A DNA stretch of 24,383 bases from a virus, in IMG/VR virus record IMGVR_UViG_3300040946_000054, positions 1-24,383 of that record. One strand, written 5' to 3'. Under the pieces are notes generated by a model, which saw nothing but the letters and a program-made list of their open reading frames with translations, was not told the DNA's origin and did no database searches. Shown piece after piece: positions 16,553-23,843 of the stretch. How positions within the stretch are numbered: the first letter of the stretch is position 1; the number at the start of each line of letters is the position of its first letter. The position numbers and the translations under genes were made by a program.

Positions 16553-18022
16553 TTAAACCGCCGCCACCGCGACGTTGTTCGCCGAAGTCTGCGCCACCTG
16601 ATAGAACAACAATGAGAGGTCGGTCGTCCCGGTCGGCGCCACCTGAGTGAGGTTGAGATAGCAGCCGTGTCCGGTTCCCCCCGTCGTCGCGTAGTTCGTC
16701 CCCACCGTGTATCCGCTTCCCCCGGAGGTCGCCACCGGGGAGATCCCCGTCACCGTCCCGCTTCCCGTGATCTGAGTCACGGTGAACGTCCCTCCGCTCG
16801 CTCCGCCACCCTCGACCACCGTCAGAACGTCGCCGAGCGTGTATCCGGTCCCGTTGGCGTTGATCGTGGCGGTGAACGCCGCGAGAGCGGTGTTGCCGAG
16901 TGTGATGCTCTTGATGCTGAACTGGGGATTCGAGAGGTTTGGGGTGGCCGACATCGCCGCCGCGTAGAGGGCCGAGATGGTGATCTCGTCCCCAATCCCC
17001 AGGCCGTTCAAGTAATTTACCACGGCCGATTGGATGGAACTCAAGGTCGCGGTGGTGAACCCCGCCAGGCCGTGCGCCTGGATGCCGACGTAGATCGCGT
17101 AGTAGGTCGGCTCGTAGAACGAGATGTTCATCGTCTGGTTCGTGTTCGGGTCCGTCACCGTCACCGTCGTCGTCCCGTTCGTCAGCGGGCCGATCCCGCG
17201 GTTGTTATAGATGGCCTGCGCTATGGCGGACTGAGTCGAGCCCTCCACGACGCAGGTGATGGAGTGAGCGGGAAGCCCGGAGGGAAGCGGGGCGTAGGCC
17301 GGGTATCCGTAGACTGTCGAGCCGTCGCTCGTCGCCGCCGTTGGGTTCTCGTAGAACGCCGACCTCCCCACGCCAGGAAGGGCTTCTATCGCCGCGATGG
17401 TCCCGGCGAGCCTCGTCTCCGAGGGAAGAGCCACGGAGTTGGCTTGGCGCGCCCTCAAGGCCGAATCCGCTTCGACGGGGAGCCCGGCGTCGGCCGCCGC
17501 GCCGTTCGTGACAGAAGCCCAGCCACCCACCGGGGTGGCGATGATGTCGATGTCTCCCGGCTCGGCAGCGATGGCGCCGGGAGTCGTGCAGACCGCCGCC
17601 ACCAAAAGAGACCCTCCGGTTGGGATCGTCACCTGAGACGGAAGAGCCCACAGATATCCGTTCACATCCTGAGCCGCTCCGTTGTTGATCACCGTCCCCG
17701 CTGCCCCAACGACCGTCAAGACGGCGGTTGAGAACGTATAGGGGAGCCGGGCGATGCCGTTCATCTTTACGATGCCGTCGAGCCCGCTCCCCACGGCCGT
17801 GGCCGGGCTCCTCTGGTTGTAGGCGAGCTGGAGCCCCTGGTTGCAGTCGTTCGCGAGCAGGGCGATGAGGGACAAAAGCTGGTACGGCTGGCTGTCGCTC
17901 GCAACGTACTGATTTTGGCCGTAAATCTGCAAGTAACCCTGAATGAGATAGTTCAGGATCGCGCTGTAGCTTGGAACAGATAGGCCTGGGGGTCCGATGC
18001 TGGGAGCTGAATATCCGCCCAT
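16553..18022 (-). CDS. Baseplate J-like wedge protein with C-terminal insertion
   Basis: This 489-residue protein is a baseplate J (gp6/gp47-type) wedge component that links baseplate units and triggers sheath contraction. The family order is visible: a helical N-terminus, a GSGLDGIVKMNGI motif (about 78-90), a beta-domain with GTVI, then AEPGDIDIIATPVGGWASVTNGAAADAG (about 153-180), followed by ALRARQANSVALPSETRLAGTIAAIEALPGV (188-218) and the C-terminal STQSAIAQAIYNN and FYEPTYYAIYV regions. Between KSITLGNTAL (380) and APTGTTDLSLLFYQVA (462) lies a Gly/Thr-rich insert of about 75 residues that I do not expect in the family. The ATG overlaps the wedge gene stop. The TAA is 4 bases before the stranded start of the DUF2612 gene. 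Confidence 0.87.
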   Translation of the reverse strand: MGGYSAPSIGPPGLSVPSYSAILNYLIQGYLQIYGQNQYVASDSQPYQLLSLIALLANDCNQGLQLAYNQRSPATAVGSGLDGIVKMNGIARLPYTFSTAVLTVVGAAGTVINNGAAQDVNGYLWALPSQVTIPTGGSLLVAAVCTTPGAIAAEPGDIDIIATPVGGWASVTNGAAADAGLPVEADSALRARQANSVALPSETRLAGTIAAIEALPGVGRSAFYENPTAATSDGSTVYGYPAYAPLPSGLPAHSITCVVEGSTQSAIAQAIYNNRGIGPLTNGTTTVTVTDPNTNQTMNISFYEPTYYAIYVGIQAHGLAGFTTATLSSIQSAVVNYLNGLGIGDEITISALYAAAMSATPNLSNPQFSIKSITLGNTALAAFTATINANGTGYTLGDVLTVVEGGGASGGTFTVTQITGSGTVTGISPVATSGGSGYTVGTNYATTGGTGHGCYLNLTQVAPTGTTDLSLLFYQVAQTSANNVAVAAV

Positions 18023-18417
18023 TATGATTGCGCTCCAATCTGGGCTTGCGAGCCGGGGCTGAAGGTGATCGGCACCGTCCCGAAGGCCGTGATCGCGGTC
18101 GCGGAATAAGTCAGCGCCCGGTTCGACGGGTTAAAGGATACCGTCGGGTTCTCCACCCCCGAGACGTAGGGCGTGCCCTGGATCTGCGCCGTGATTAGAA
18201 GATTGATGGCATCCTGGCTCTTCTGCGTGCCCGGGTTGCTCAATATGGACTGGAACATCGGGAGCCCGAGATTGAGGTCCTCCCACCACGAACCCTGGAA
18301 AAGGTTCAGGCGGGTCAGGATCGCTTGGGTGACGGCGTAGAGGTCCGTCAGCAATGCCTGCCCATTCCAAACCGTGTCGTTTTCCGCATCGAGCCTCAAA
18401 TACTGGATGGTCGCCAT
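18022..18417 (-). CDS. Baseplate wedge protein, gp25/W-like
   Basis: This 131-residue protein sits immediately before baseplate J, as gp25/W-type wedge proteins do. Residues about 20-65 (ALLTDLYAVTQAILTRLNLFQGSWWEDLNLGLPMFQ) contain the expected helix followed by the conserved W-E-D-x-x-x-GLP-x-F loop. After that comes a helix (DAINLLITAQI) and a C-terminal beta region with VSGVENPTVSFNP. Partner: it should bind baseplate J to form the wedge unit around the hub. The ATG is 6 bases after the previous stop. The TAA overlaps the J start by two bases (TAATG). DUF2634-type wedge proteins are an alternative family with the same role. Confidence 0.75.
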   Translation of the reverse strand: MATIQYLRLDAENDTVWNGQALLTDLYAVTQAILTRLNLFQGSWWEDLNLGLPMFQSILSNPGTQKSQDAINLLITAQIQGTPYVSGVENPTVSFNPSNRALTYSATAITAFGTVPITFSPGSQAQIGAQS

Positions 18418-18423
18418 GACACC

Positions 18424-18639
18424 CTACTGCTTCGTCGGAAAAATCGCCGGAACGACCGCGATTCTGGATTGCTCCGTCCTCTGCCGCGTCTCCAAGAAGA
18501 CCACCTTCGCCATCTCGATCAGCCCGAGGAACATCGGGCCGTCGTTCAGCGGCCCGTGGACGTTGATCTGCTGAGTATTCGGGTCGAAGTCGATCACGAT
18601 CCTAACCATCGGCCTGAGTTGCACCGTTCCGTTCGGCAT
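18424..18639 (-). CDS. Small baseplate-operon protein of unknown function
   Basis: I do not recognise this 71-residue protein. It begins MPNGTVQLRPMVRIVIDFDPN, continues with GPLNDGPMFLGLIEMAKVVFLETRQ (a plausible amphipathic helix) and ends in a basic/hydrophobic tail. There is no signal peptide or membrane span. GGGAGGAAT lies 6-7 bases before the ATG, and the gene sits between spike and wedge genes, 6 bases before the next start. Codon use matches its neighbours, so it is very likely translated. A small baseplate adaptor or assembly factor is plausible from position alone. Confidence 0.7.
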   Translation of the reverse strand: MPNGTVQLRPMVRIVIDFDPNTQQINVHGPLNDGPMFLGLIEMAKVVFLETRQRTEQSRIAVVPAIFPTKQ

Positions 18640-18654
18640 CGAAATTCCTCCCTT

Positions 18655-19383
18655 TCAGCTCACCACCGCCACCGTGCTGAAGATCAGGCCCCCGGTCTGA
18701 TAGAGGTCGCCGGTCACGAGCCCCGCAGCCAACGCCGCCGCGTTGTTCGCGTAGGTCGGAAGCGATGAGATTTGAACCGTCCCCGTGCTCCCCACGCTCA
18801 GTGTGACCTTCGGCCCGGTGATCTTGACGCCCGACTCCGAGACGTCGACGACCACCGTCCCGTCGTCGCTGCGGATCTGGAGGGAGGAAGAAGAGTAGTT
18901 CGAGAGCTTCCTGGGTTGGCTCCGCGCGCCGGGCACGAAAACACAGTCGGTCAAGTCGTGTCGCCTCCTCTCGAAGTTAGGTTGAGGAAGCGTGGCGATT
19001 TGGCCTTGAAGCGTCGGCGGAGGCTGAATCCCCCCATCTTGCCACCAAAGATCGATGCAGGAATCGCAGAAGACCAGCAACCCCTCATCTCCCTGCTGTA
19101 GAGGCAGCGTGACCGAGAACCCCCCGCAGGACGGAAGGGCTACGGGGACTTTCTGGATCGGCTCAATCTGCATCCACATCGGCCCCAAGGGAGTCTTCGC
19201 GAGTTCGCTCACTGCGATCTGCGCGGTCACGGTGTTCGTCGACGAGTCGAAGTACTGCACGATGGCCGGGGCCGCGACTCTCAAGTTGAAGAGGGCTTGC
19301 TTCAAGATCTCTCGCCACTGGTAAGTCTCCGCTCCCTGAAGCTGCGGTGGAGTCATCGGGTAGATCGTCGGCGTGAAGCTCAT
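18655..19383 (-). CDS. Membrane-puncturing spike (Gp138 N-terminal domain)
   Basis: This 242-residue protein is the likely central spike that pierces the outer membrane when the sheath contracts. Residues about 30-135 match the Gp138 N-terminal (OB-fold-like) pattern: a PAIVQYFDSSTNTVTAQIAV strand pair, KVPVALPSCGGFSVTLPL, GDEGLLVFCD, IDLWWQDGG and a basic RRRHDLTDCVFVPG. Residues about 155-200 (DGTVVVDVSESGVKITG) look like a short trimeric beta-helix. The end (YANNAAALAAGLVTGDLYQTGG) is a module common in phage tail proteins. I start at ATG 19383: it overlaps the hub stop (ATGA) and has GGGAGG 7 bases upstream. An open frame to 19470 is hub-gene shadow. The Cys pair CDSC is unusual for the family. 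Confidence 0.82.
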   Translation of the reverse strand: MSFTPTIYPMTPPQLQGAETYQWREILKQALFNLRVAAPAIVQYFDSSTNTVTAQIAVSELAKTPLGPMWMQIEPIQKVPVALPSCGGFSVTLPLQQGDEGLLVFCDSCIDLWWQDGGIQPPPTLQGQIATLPQPNFERRRHDLTDCVFVPGARSQPRKLSNYSSSSLQIRSDDGTVVVDVSESGVKITGPKVTLSVGSTGTVQISSLPTYANNAAALAAGLVTGDLYQTGGLIFSTVAVVS

Positions 19384-20441
19384 TGAGAACCTCCCGAAGT
19401 CGAAAGAAAGATCCCCTTCAAGAGGTTCTGGCAGTAACCCCGCATGTAGCCCGTCACCTCCGTCGACCACTCCTGGCCTCGGGAATCTCCGACGTGCTTG
19501 ACCTGAGCGACGACGAATTGCCGGCTCTGGTCGAGCGGCAGGAAGGGTGTCAGAGGGTACGGCACCTTGATTTGAGAGATCACCTGCACGTCCAGCTGGA
19601 TGAGCAGGGGCGGGACCTGCACCTTCAGCCGCGGGTCGAGGAAGACTCGGAAGATGACTCCGAACGGAGTCTGCTTCGGGACCCCGATGACGCTCCGCGT
19701 GACGCTCTTGTCGGGGATTCCCGAGACGTAATCCGGGGGGAGTGGGGAGGCGTAGGTGATGTCGGGCTTGACCTTCCCGGCGTCGAGTTGGGTGAAGTAG
19801 GCTTGGTTTCCCGACATCCAGGAATTGAGGAAGTTATCGTCGGCCATCTCGAAGATGTACTTCGAGCACTTCCCGAAGATCGTTTTCCCCCGGGGATATT
19901 GCTTCTGGTCGAGCATCTGGCTCGCCAGCGGGCTGTACTGAGTTTTGAAGACTCCGTTGCTCTGCGACTGCATGTAGGCGACCACGCTTGCCTGAGAGGT
20001 CAGCGGTCCGAAGGCATGGTTCATGATCGCCTGCTCGATGAACGGGATCGTCGCGATGCAGTGCAGGGTGATCTTGTAATCGACCACGTTCTCGCGGTCG
20101 AAGAGGACCTGCAAGACTCTTCCGTCCCAAATCACTCCGGGCGGCATCGGCGCCGACTGGTTCGCCGACTGGCTCTGGTAGCCGGCCGAAAGCGTGGCCC
20201 AAACAGCGTTCAGGAGCGCGTTCTGGATCGATTTGTCATTCATGTTCCAGATGGTGATGTCTGCGAACCAGTAGGGGGAGGGGAGCGTGCTCTCGAGGAC
20301 CTCGAAGGTGATTTTGAGGGCTTCGGGCTCCCAGGCGTCGCTGGTGATGATCTCCTCGCTCTGCGTCTGGTCGGCCGAGACGTACTTCACCGTCAGGCTG
20401 TACGACCTGCCCCAAAGCGGGATTGTGGAGAAAGATCCCAT
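19380..20441 (-). CDS. Baseplate hub protein
   Basis: This 353-residue protein lies between the plug and the spike, the place of the baseplate hub (gp27/gpD role) on which the tail tube is built and to which the spike attaches. It begins with GRSYSLTVKY and a beta-rich region with LKITFEV and YWFADITIWN. These resemble the tube-like fold of hub N-termini. A mid-region (DRENVVDYKITLHCIA) and the C-terminal VVAQVKHVGDSRGQEWSTEVTGY match the ending I expect for hub proteins of this type. The ATG follows AGGAAG. The stop overlaps the spike start as ATGA. The call rests on context plus general resemblance. Confidence 0.75.
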   Translation of the reverse strand: MGSFSTIPLWGRSYSLTVKYVSADQTQSEEIITSDAWEPEALKITFEVLESTLPSPYWFADITIWNMNDKSIQNALLNAVWATLSAGYQSQSANQSAPMPPGVIWDGRVLQVLFDRENVVDYKITLHCIATIPFIEQAIMNHAFGPLTSQASVVAYMQSQSNGVFKTQYSPLASQMLDQKQYPRGKTIFGKCSKYIFEMADDNFLNSWMSGNQAYFTQLDAGKVKPDITYASPLPPDYVSGIPDKSVTRSVIGVPKQTPFGVIFRVFLDPRLKVQVPPLLIQLDVQVISQIKVPYPLTPFLPLDQSRQFVVAQVKHVGDSRGQEWSTEVTGYMRGYCQNLLKGIFLSTSGGSQ

Positions 20442-20447
20442 AACTTC

Positions 20448-20786
20448 CTAGTTCGGAGTATCGTCCCAAAGCAACGAGTAGCTTCCGCCCAGCTCATCGA
20501 TGCCGGGATAATCCGTGTCCGTCCCCCCGTTGTTGATCAGGCAAGCGCTGCCAATCTGGAGGTAGGCTTGCTGCCCGAGGATGTTCGCCGCGGGGTAGGA
20601 GCCGGTGATCATCGGCACTGAATCGAGTAGGAGGTCCCCGTTCGCGTCGAAAACCGTCAGCGTCCAGTACCCCGCCATCGCCGACCACTGGACGGAGAGT
20701 CGGAGCGTCAGCGGGGCGTCGTCGACCTGAAGCTGAACGACGAAGCTCTGGTTCGGGGCCGAAGTGAGGTTGATGATCTGAGCCAC
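20448..20786 (-). CDS. Baseplate plug protein (DUF6983-like)
   Basis: This 112-residue beta-rich protein matches the phage baseplate plug family as I remember it: APNQSFVVQLQVDDAPLTLRL, then W-x-GYWTLTVFDANGDLLLDSVPMITG, then a YLQIG strand and a C-terminal GIDELGGSYSLLW. I place the start at GTG 20786, six bases after the TAG of the Dit-like gene, with AGGAGG immediately upstream. A longer same-frame reading (to 21011) begins with about 75 Arg/Ser-rich residues that are the Dit-like gene read out of frame, so I reject it. It probably closes or adapts the tube end at the baseplate, next to the hub. Confidence 0.8.
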   Translation of the reverse strand: MAQIINLTSAPNQSFVVQLQVDDAPLTLRLSVQWSAMAGYWTLTVFDANGDLLLDSVPMITGSYPAANILGQQAYLQIGSACLINNGGTDTDYPGIDELGGSYSLLWDDTPN

Positions 20787-20793
20787 GCTCCTC

Positions 20794-21483
20794 CTAATGC
20801 GCCGGGACGGGCGAGAGGGGGTCGCTCGACCACGGCATGAGCCCCTGGACGTGCGCCGAAACGGGCTCGGTAACCTCGTGCTGAGAAATCTGTCCCTGAG
20901 TCGGGGCTGACGTGGTGACTGTCCCGATGTCCGTCGAATCCGTGTCCTGGGGCCTCGCGCTGTCCGGGACTGTCTCGGTGTTGGCGACGAAGAGTTGCTC
21001 GAATTCGACACGCATCCTCAACCCCGCCACCGTCTTCATCGTCTCCTCAGCCGTGATCCTCGCCACGATCATGTTGGCGTAGGTCCGGAGCTTCGTATAG
21101 ACCGTCATCGGGATTCTGGCGAACAGCATCGCCGTCATCACCTGAAAACAACTGATACTCTTCGTTCGTGCCCCCACCCACAGGCCGGCGGCGTAGGCAT
21201 CCATCGCGTCCGACATCCCCACCTCGATCGGCAGCCTCGCCGGGTTGACGTAGGCGTGGTCCGAGGCTGCGGCGCCGGTCTGGATCGGCTGCTGGGTCTT
21301 CGTCACCGACTGCTCGTGCCCGACTCTCAGGACGGCATCAAAGACGTATTGCGTCTGAGAGGTCGGAAGGGTCGCCGTGATCCCCTGAGAACTGTATTGC
21401 GCCTTAGTGGGTTGGCCTGGAAACACCACGACGACGGTCTGCGCGATTTGCGGCCCGCTTACCCATTGTGGAGGCCTATACAT
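20794..21483 (-). CDS. Dit-like baseplate/tail-tip protein
   Basis: This 229-residue protein resembles the Dit-like N-terminal domain family found right after the tape measure in many myophages, where it links the tube to the baseplate. The recognisable core is residues about 45-165: a YVFDAVLRVGHEQSVTKTQQ strand, PIQTGAAASDHAYVNPARL, a VGMSDAMDAY motif, then a helix with ARIPMTVYTKLRTYANM and AEETMKTVAGLRMRVEFEQLFVA. About 60 C-terminal residues rich in Thr/Ser/Pro are not conserved in my memory of the family and look disordered. The ATG overlaps the tape measure stop by one base, indicating coupling. Function is from family and position. Confidence 0.8.
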   Translation of the reverse strand: MYRPPQWVSGPQIAQTVVVVFPGQPTKAQYSSQGITATLPTSQTQYVFDAVLRVGHEQSVTKTQQPIQTGAAASDHAYVNPARLPIEVGMSDAMDAYAAGLWVGARTKSISCFQVMTAMLFARIPMTVYTKLRTYANMIVARITAEETMKTVAGLRMRVEFEQLFVANTETVPDSARPQDTDSTDIGTVTTSAPTQGQISQHEVTEPVSAHVQGLMPWSSDPLSPVPAH

Positions 21484-23063
21484 CAGTAACTCACTCCGGT
21501 ATAGCCGAACTCGGTCATGTTGCGCTGCGCCTGGCTAGAAGTTTTCTCCGCGACGGCGTTAGCCGTCTTGTGGGCAATCTCGTCAGCCGTAGCCTTGGGC
21601 TCAGTCACGTTCACTAAGACGCTGATATGATTCTCGATGCTCGCTGCTGCCGGAGACCATCGCTTGAGCCCCGCGGCATAATTGCTCTGGAGGTCCTCAT
21701 AATAATGCCCTTGTTTGAGATAAGCAGCCATCTCTTCCGGGGTTCCGGGTTTGGGGATCCCAGCGAATTGAGGACCGGACAGGACGGAGATGTATTTGTC
21801 CGCGAAATCCCTGAACGATCCGAAACTTTGGTATTGGCCGCCCTTCCGTATTCCCCCGAGGTTGTGCATAGCATCGACCTTGTAATCCGTCAATCCTCCC
21901 GTCTCATGCAACCACTGGGAGAGGATGAGTTGCCAAGGGATTCCGAGCCTGGAAGAAGCGTATTTCGCTGTCGTGGCAATCTCTTCGATCTGATTAGCCT
22001 GGAGTTGCTGCGAAAGCTTCCTGTATTCGCCCGGTATCCCGGCGAGATAGCCTCCGACTCCTCCGATAATTCCTCCGGGAACTCCCGCCATCGCCGTTCC
22101 CGCGATAGCGCCCGTCACGGCCATCGACCCCTGAGTCGAGACTCCGAGAGCGGCCTGGAGTTCCTTTCTGGCTTCTCCAAACTTTCTGTTTTTCACGGCG
22201 GCTGCGGCATTCGCGACGTGGATGACAGCTTCTTCCGCGCGAATGAGGTCTTCGATAAGATCCTTGATCCAGCCGATGACATGCTGGATCGCCGTCGCCA
22301 TCTTGTCGAAGCTTACCGTCGTTCCCTCGAGAGATTTGTCGCCGGAAAGAATTCCGACCATATCGGTGAAGGCGGCGCCAGTCATTTTGAGCAAATTCCA
22401 AGTATCGTAGAGGACGCCCTTCACGTCCTTGAGGATCGGCTTCAGCTTCTCTTCCAGCCAAATAGAAATTTGCGGCATGTTGGCGATGATCCAGTTGTTC
22501 CAATTCTTCAACTTGGCTGCGATGTCGTCGATATTCACGCCCAAGACTTTTCCAAGATCCCGAACGACGAACATCGTGAGGTACTTCAACTCCATCCCGA
22601 AGCGGTTGAATTCGAACCGCACGTCCCGAATGCGGAGCATCTGGCGCTCGAAGTCGGGCCCCAACTGCTCGGTCATCGTTTGCTGGTCCTTGACGAGCTG
22701 TCCGAATCGCCTCGCGAGTTCGGGGTCCCAGGCGATCATCTCCAGAGGCTGGCCAAGCGAGGTCATCGCCAGCTTCAACTCCCTGGCCTGCGCCGTCGTC
22801 GTGTACATCCGCAGGGCCAGCAGCCGGAACTCCTGGTCGGACATCGCCACCTTGTCGACGATGCCCAAAAAACCAGCCCCGATGGAGGCGAAGCCCGCCG
22901 TCAGCCCGGCCTGCCATTTGAGGAAATTGAAGAGGACCGAAGAGGTTTTGTTCTGAATGAGCGACTCGGCGTCGCGGAGGGACATGGCGAAGCGGTTGAA
23001 AGCCGCTTGGTCTGTCTCGAAACCGAGTTTTACTAAGTACTCCGACAACCACGACGTAGCCAA
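21483..23063 (-). CDS. Tape measure protein with C-terminal glucosaminidase domain
   Basis: This 526-residue protein probably sets tail length and helps cross the cell wall. Residues 1-310 are mostly helical with amphipathic, coiled-coil-like stretches. A Gly/Ala-rich hydrophobic segment (about 313-342) could insert in a membrane. Residues about 360-465 resemble a GH73-type glucosaminidase: SRLGIPWQLILSQWLHETGG carries the likely catalytic Glu387, followed by HNLGGI, YQSFGSFRDFADKY, a hydrophobic pre-Gly strand and YLKQGHYYED. The final 50 residues (ADEIAHKTANAV) look like the usual end of tape measure proteins. The start is TTG at 23063 with GGAAGG 7 bases upstream; an in-frame stop shortly before leaves no ATG choice. 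The stop overlaps the next start (TGATG). It is short for a myovirus tape measure, implying a short tail. Confidence 0.85.
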   Translation of the reverse strand: MATSWLSEYLVKLGFETDQAAFNRFAMSLRDAESLIQNKTSSVLFNFLKWQAGLTAGFASIGAGFLGIVDKVAMSDQEFRLLALRMYTTTAQARELKLAMTSLGQPLEMIAWDPELARRFGQLVKDQQTMTEQLGPDFERQMLRIRDVRFEFNRFGMELKYLTMFVVRDLGKVLGVNIDDIAAKLKNWNNWIIANMPQISIWLEEKLKPILKDVKGVLYDTWNLLKMTGAAFTDMVGILSGDKSLEGTTVSFDKMATAIQHVIGWIKDLIEDLIRAEEAVIHVANAAAAVKNRKFGEARKELQAALGVSTQGSMAVTGAIAGTAMAGVPGGIIGGVGGYLAGIPGEYRKLSQQLQANQIEEIATTAKYASSRLGIPWQLILSQWLHETGGLTDYKVDAMHNLGGIRKGGQYQSFGSFRDFADKYISVLSGPQFAGIPKPGTPEEMAAYLKQGHYYEDLQSNYAAGLKRWSPAAASIENHISVLVNVTEPKATADEIAHKTANAVAEKTSSQAQRNMTEFGYTGVSY

Positions 23064-23065
23064 GC

Positions 23066-23116
23066 TTAATCCTTCCGTAAGCTGATTGGATGTGCGGAAA
23101 TCCAGTTACCGGCCAA
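23066..23116 (-). CDS. Possible 16-codon leader peptide before the tape measure
   Basis: A TTG at 23116 follows GGAGGTGATC (about 23129-23120), a near-perfect complement of the 16S rRNA 3' end and the strongest ribosome site in the window. The frame encodes 16 residues (MAGNWISAHPISLRKD) and stops with TAA two bases before the TTG start of the tape measure, whose own Shine-Dalgarno lies inside it. This may be a real coupling peptide, or a relic of an earlier start. I do not recognise the peptide. Confidence 0.3.
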   Translation of the reverse strand: MAGNWISAHPISLRKD

Positions 23117-23191
23117 GGAGATCACCTCCCTCGGCTGGCATGTTTTGGGAGGGGTAGAAGATGGAGAAGCCGCCCGCTCGCTGGGCAGCCG

Positions 23192-23835
23192 TCACTTTTG
23201 AGATTCGACCCACTCCTTGTGGCGCCATTCGTTCGAGGCCTTCGTGTCGAGGTATTCGTGAACGTCCAACAAATCCCCGAAATCATAGGTTCCGTCCCAG
23301 AGTTCATGCTGTTTCCAAAGGCCAGCCGCAACGGGCCGGAACGCGTAACCGTCAAGGGTCGGGTAAGGCTCGGGCTCGAACCCTATTTCCGGTCGAGGGC
23401 CGACCCGATCCCTCGCGCGAAAAAATCCGAGAAGTTGAAGACCAGGACCTCGATCTGGAGTTTCGTCAGGAGCGGCAAGTCATCCTCTAAATCCTTCGCC
23501 GCGAAGTCGCCGCGCGCGCTGACGATCGGCATCGGGATCTTCTGCCCGTCCGGTCCCTCGAGCCTGGAAATCTTCTTCATGCACTCCGAGAAGATCAGGC
23601 CGTGTTCTTCCCGCCCGAGCCCGCCCATGAGGGCGATCTGGATCAAACCCCTCCCGCTGTCCTCCGGCGGCTTCTCGGGCGCTTCCTGCTCCTGGACCCC
23701 CGAGGATAACTGCGCCGCTTTCTTCAGGGCTGCTCCGAGCAGCAGGTTGACGATGAAGCTCCCGAGTTCCGGTCCGAACCTCGAAAGCTGGTAAGTCGCT
23801 CCGTCGATCTCTATCGTGGTCGTTCTCGCTCGCAA
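23192..23835 (-). CDS. Tail assembly chaperone, -1 frameshift fusion
   Basis: This is the long form made by -1 slippage at T TTT TTC (23425-23419). It has 139 residues of the short protein followed by 75 new ones, 214 in all, ending at TGA (23194-23192). The -1 frame has no start codon of its own but is open from the slip site. It reads like the conserved chaperone extension: an aromatic Pro-rich lead (FEPEPYPTLDGYAFRP), then LWKQHELWDGTYDFGDLLD, then an acidic/basic helix ending NEWRHKEWVESQK. Known phage pairs (lambda G/GT, P2 E/E') use the same arrangement. Without the shift, the 190 bases after 23383 would hold no gene. The site and frame are read directly from the sequence; that slippage actually happens is inferred. 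Confidence 0.85.
23383..23835 (-). CDS. Tail assembly chaperone, short form
   Basis: This is the unshifted product, 150 residues, ending at TAG. In tailed phages the short chaperone and its frameshifted extension coat the tape measure during tail assembly and are absent from the finished virion. The start is a TTG at 23835 with a GAGG Shine-Dalgarno 6 bases before it; there is no better in-frame start after the tail tube stop. The protein is mixed alpha/beta, with a helical hydrophobic segment (FIVNLLLGAALKKAA) and a flexible Pro/Glu linker near residues 48-60. Function rests on position (between tail tube and tape measure), size and the downstream frameshift extension. No family signature is strong in this half alone. 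Confidence 0.8.
   Translation of the reverse strand: MRARTTTIEIDGATYQLSRFGPELGSFIVNLLLGAALKKAAQLSSGVQEQEAPEKPPEDSGRGLIQIALMGGLGREEHGLIFSECMKKISRLEGPDGQKIPMPIVSARGDFAAKDLEDDLPLLTKLQIEVLVFNFSDFFARGIGSALDRK
23394..23415 (-). promoter_or_regulatory. Possible stimulatory hairpin downstream of the slip site
   Basis: CGAGGG (23415-23410) can pair with CCCTCG (23399-23394) around a 10-base loop, starting 3 bases after the slippery heptamer. An alternative pairing (GGTCG with CGACC around GCCCT) overlaps it. The spacer is short for a classical stimulator, so the role is uncertain. Confidence 0.35.
23419..23425 (-). promoter_or_regulatory. -1 programmed frameshift slippery heptamer
   Basis: On the minus strand the sequence is T TTT TTC. 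The zero-frame codons are GAT TTT TTC, so this is a canonical X XXY YYZ heptamer in the correct phase. It lies 12 codons before the end of the short chaperone frame. Confidence 0.8.
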
Positions 23836-23843
23836 TTCTCACC

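Noticed and set aside
20787-21011. Extension of the baseplate plug frame into the Dit-like gene
   Set aside because: About 75 Arg/Ser-rich residues with no family resemblance; GTG 20786 has AGGAGG and follows the upstream stop.
23122-23355. 77-codon minus-strand open frame starting inside the chaperone extension
   Set aside because: Its composition is Arg/Ser/Thr-rich and it is out of frame with the extension reached by the slippery site, which encodes a recognisable chaperone tail.
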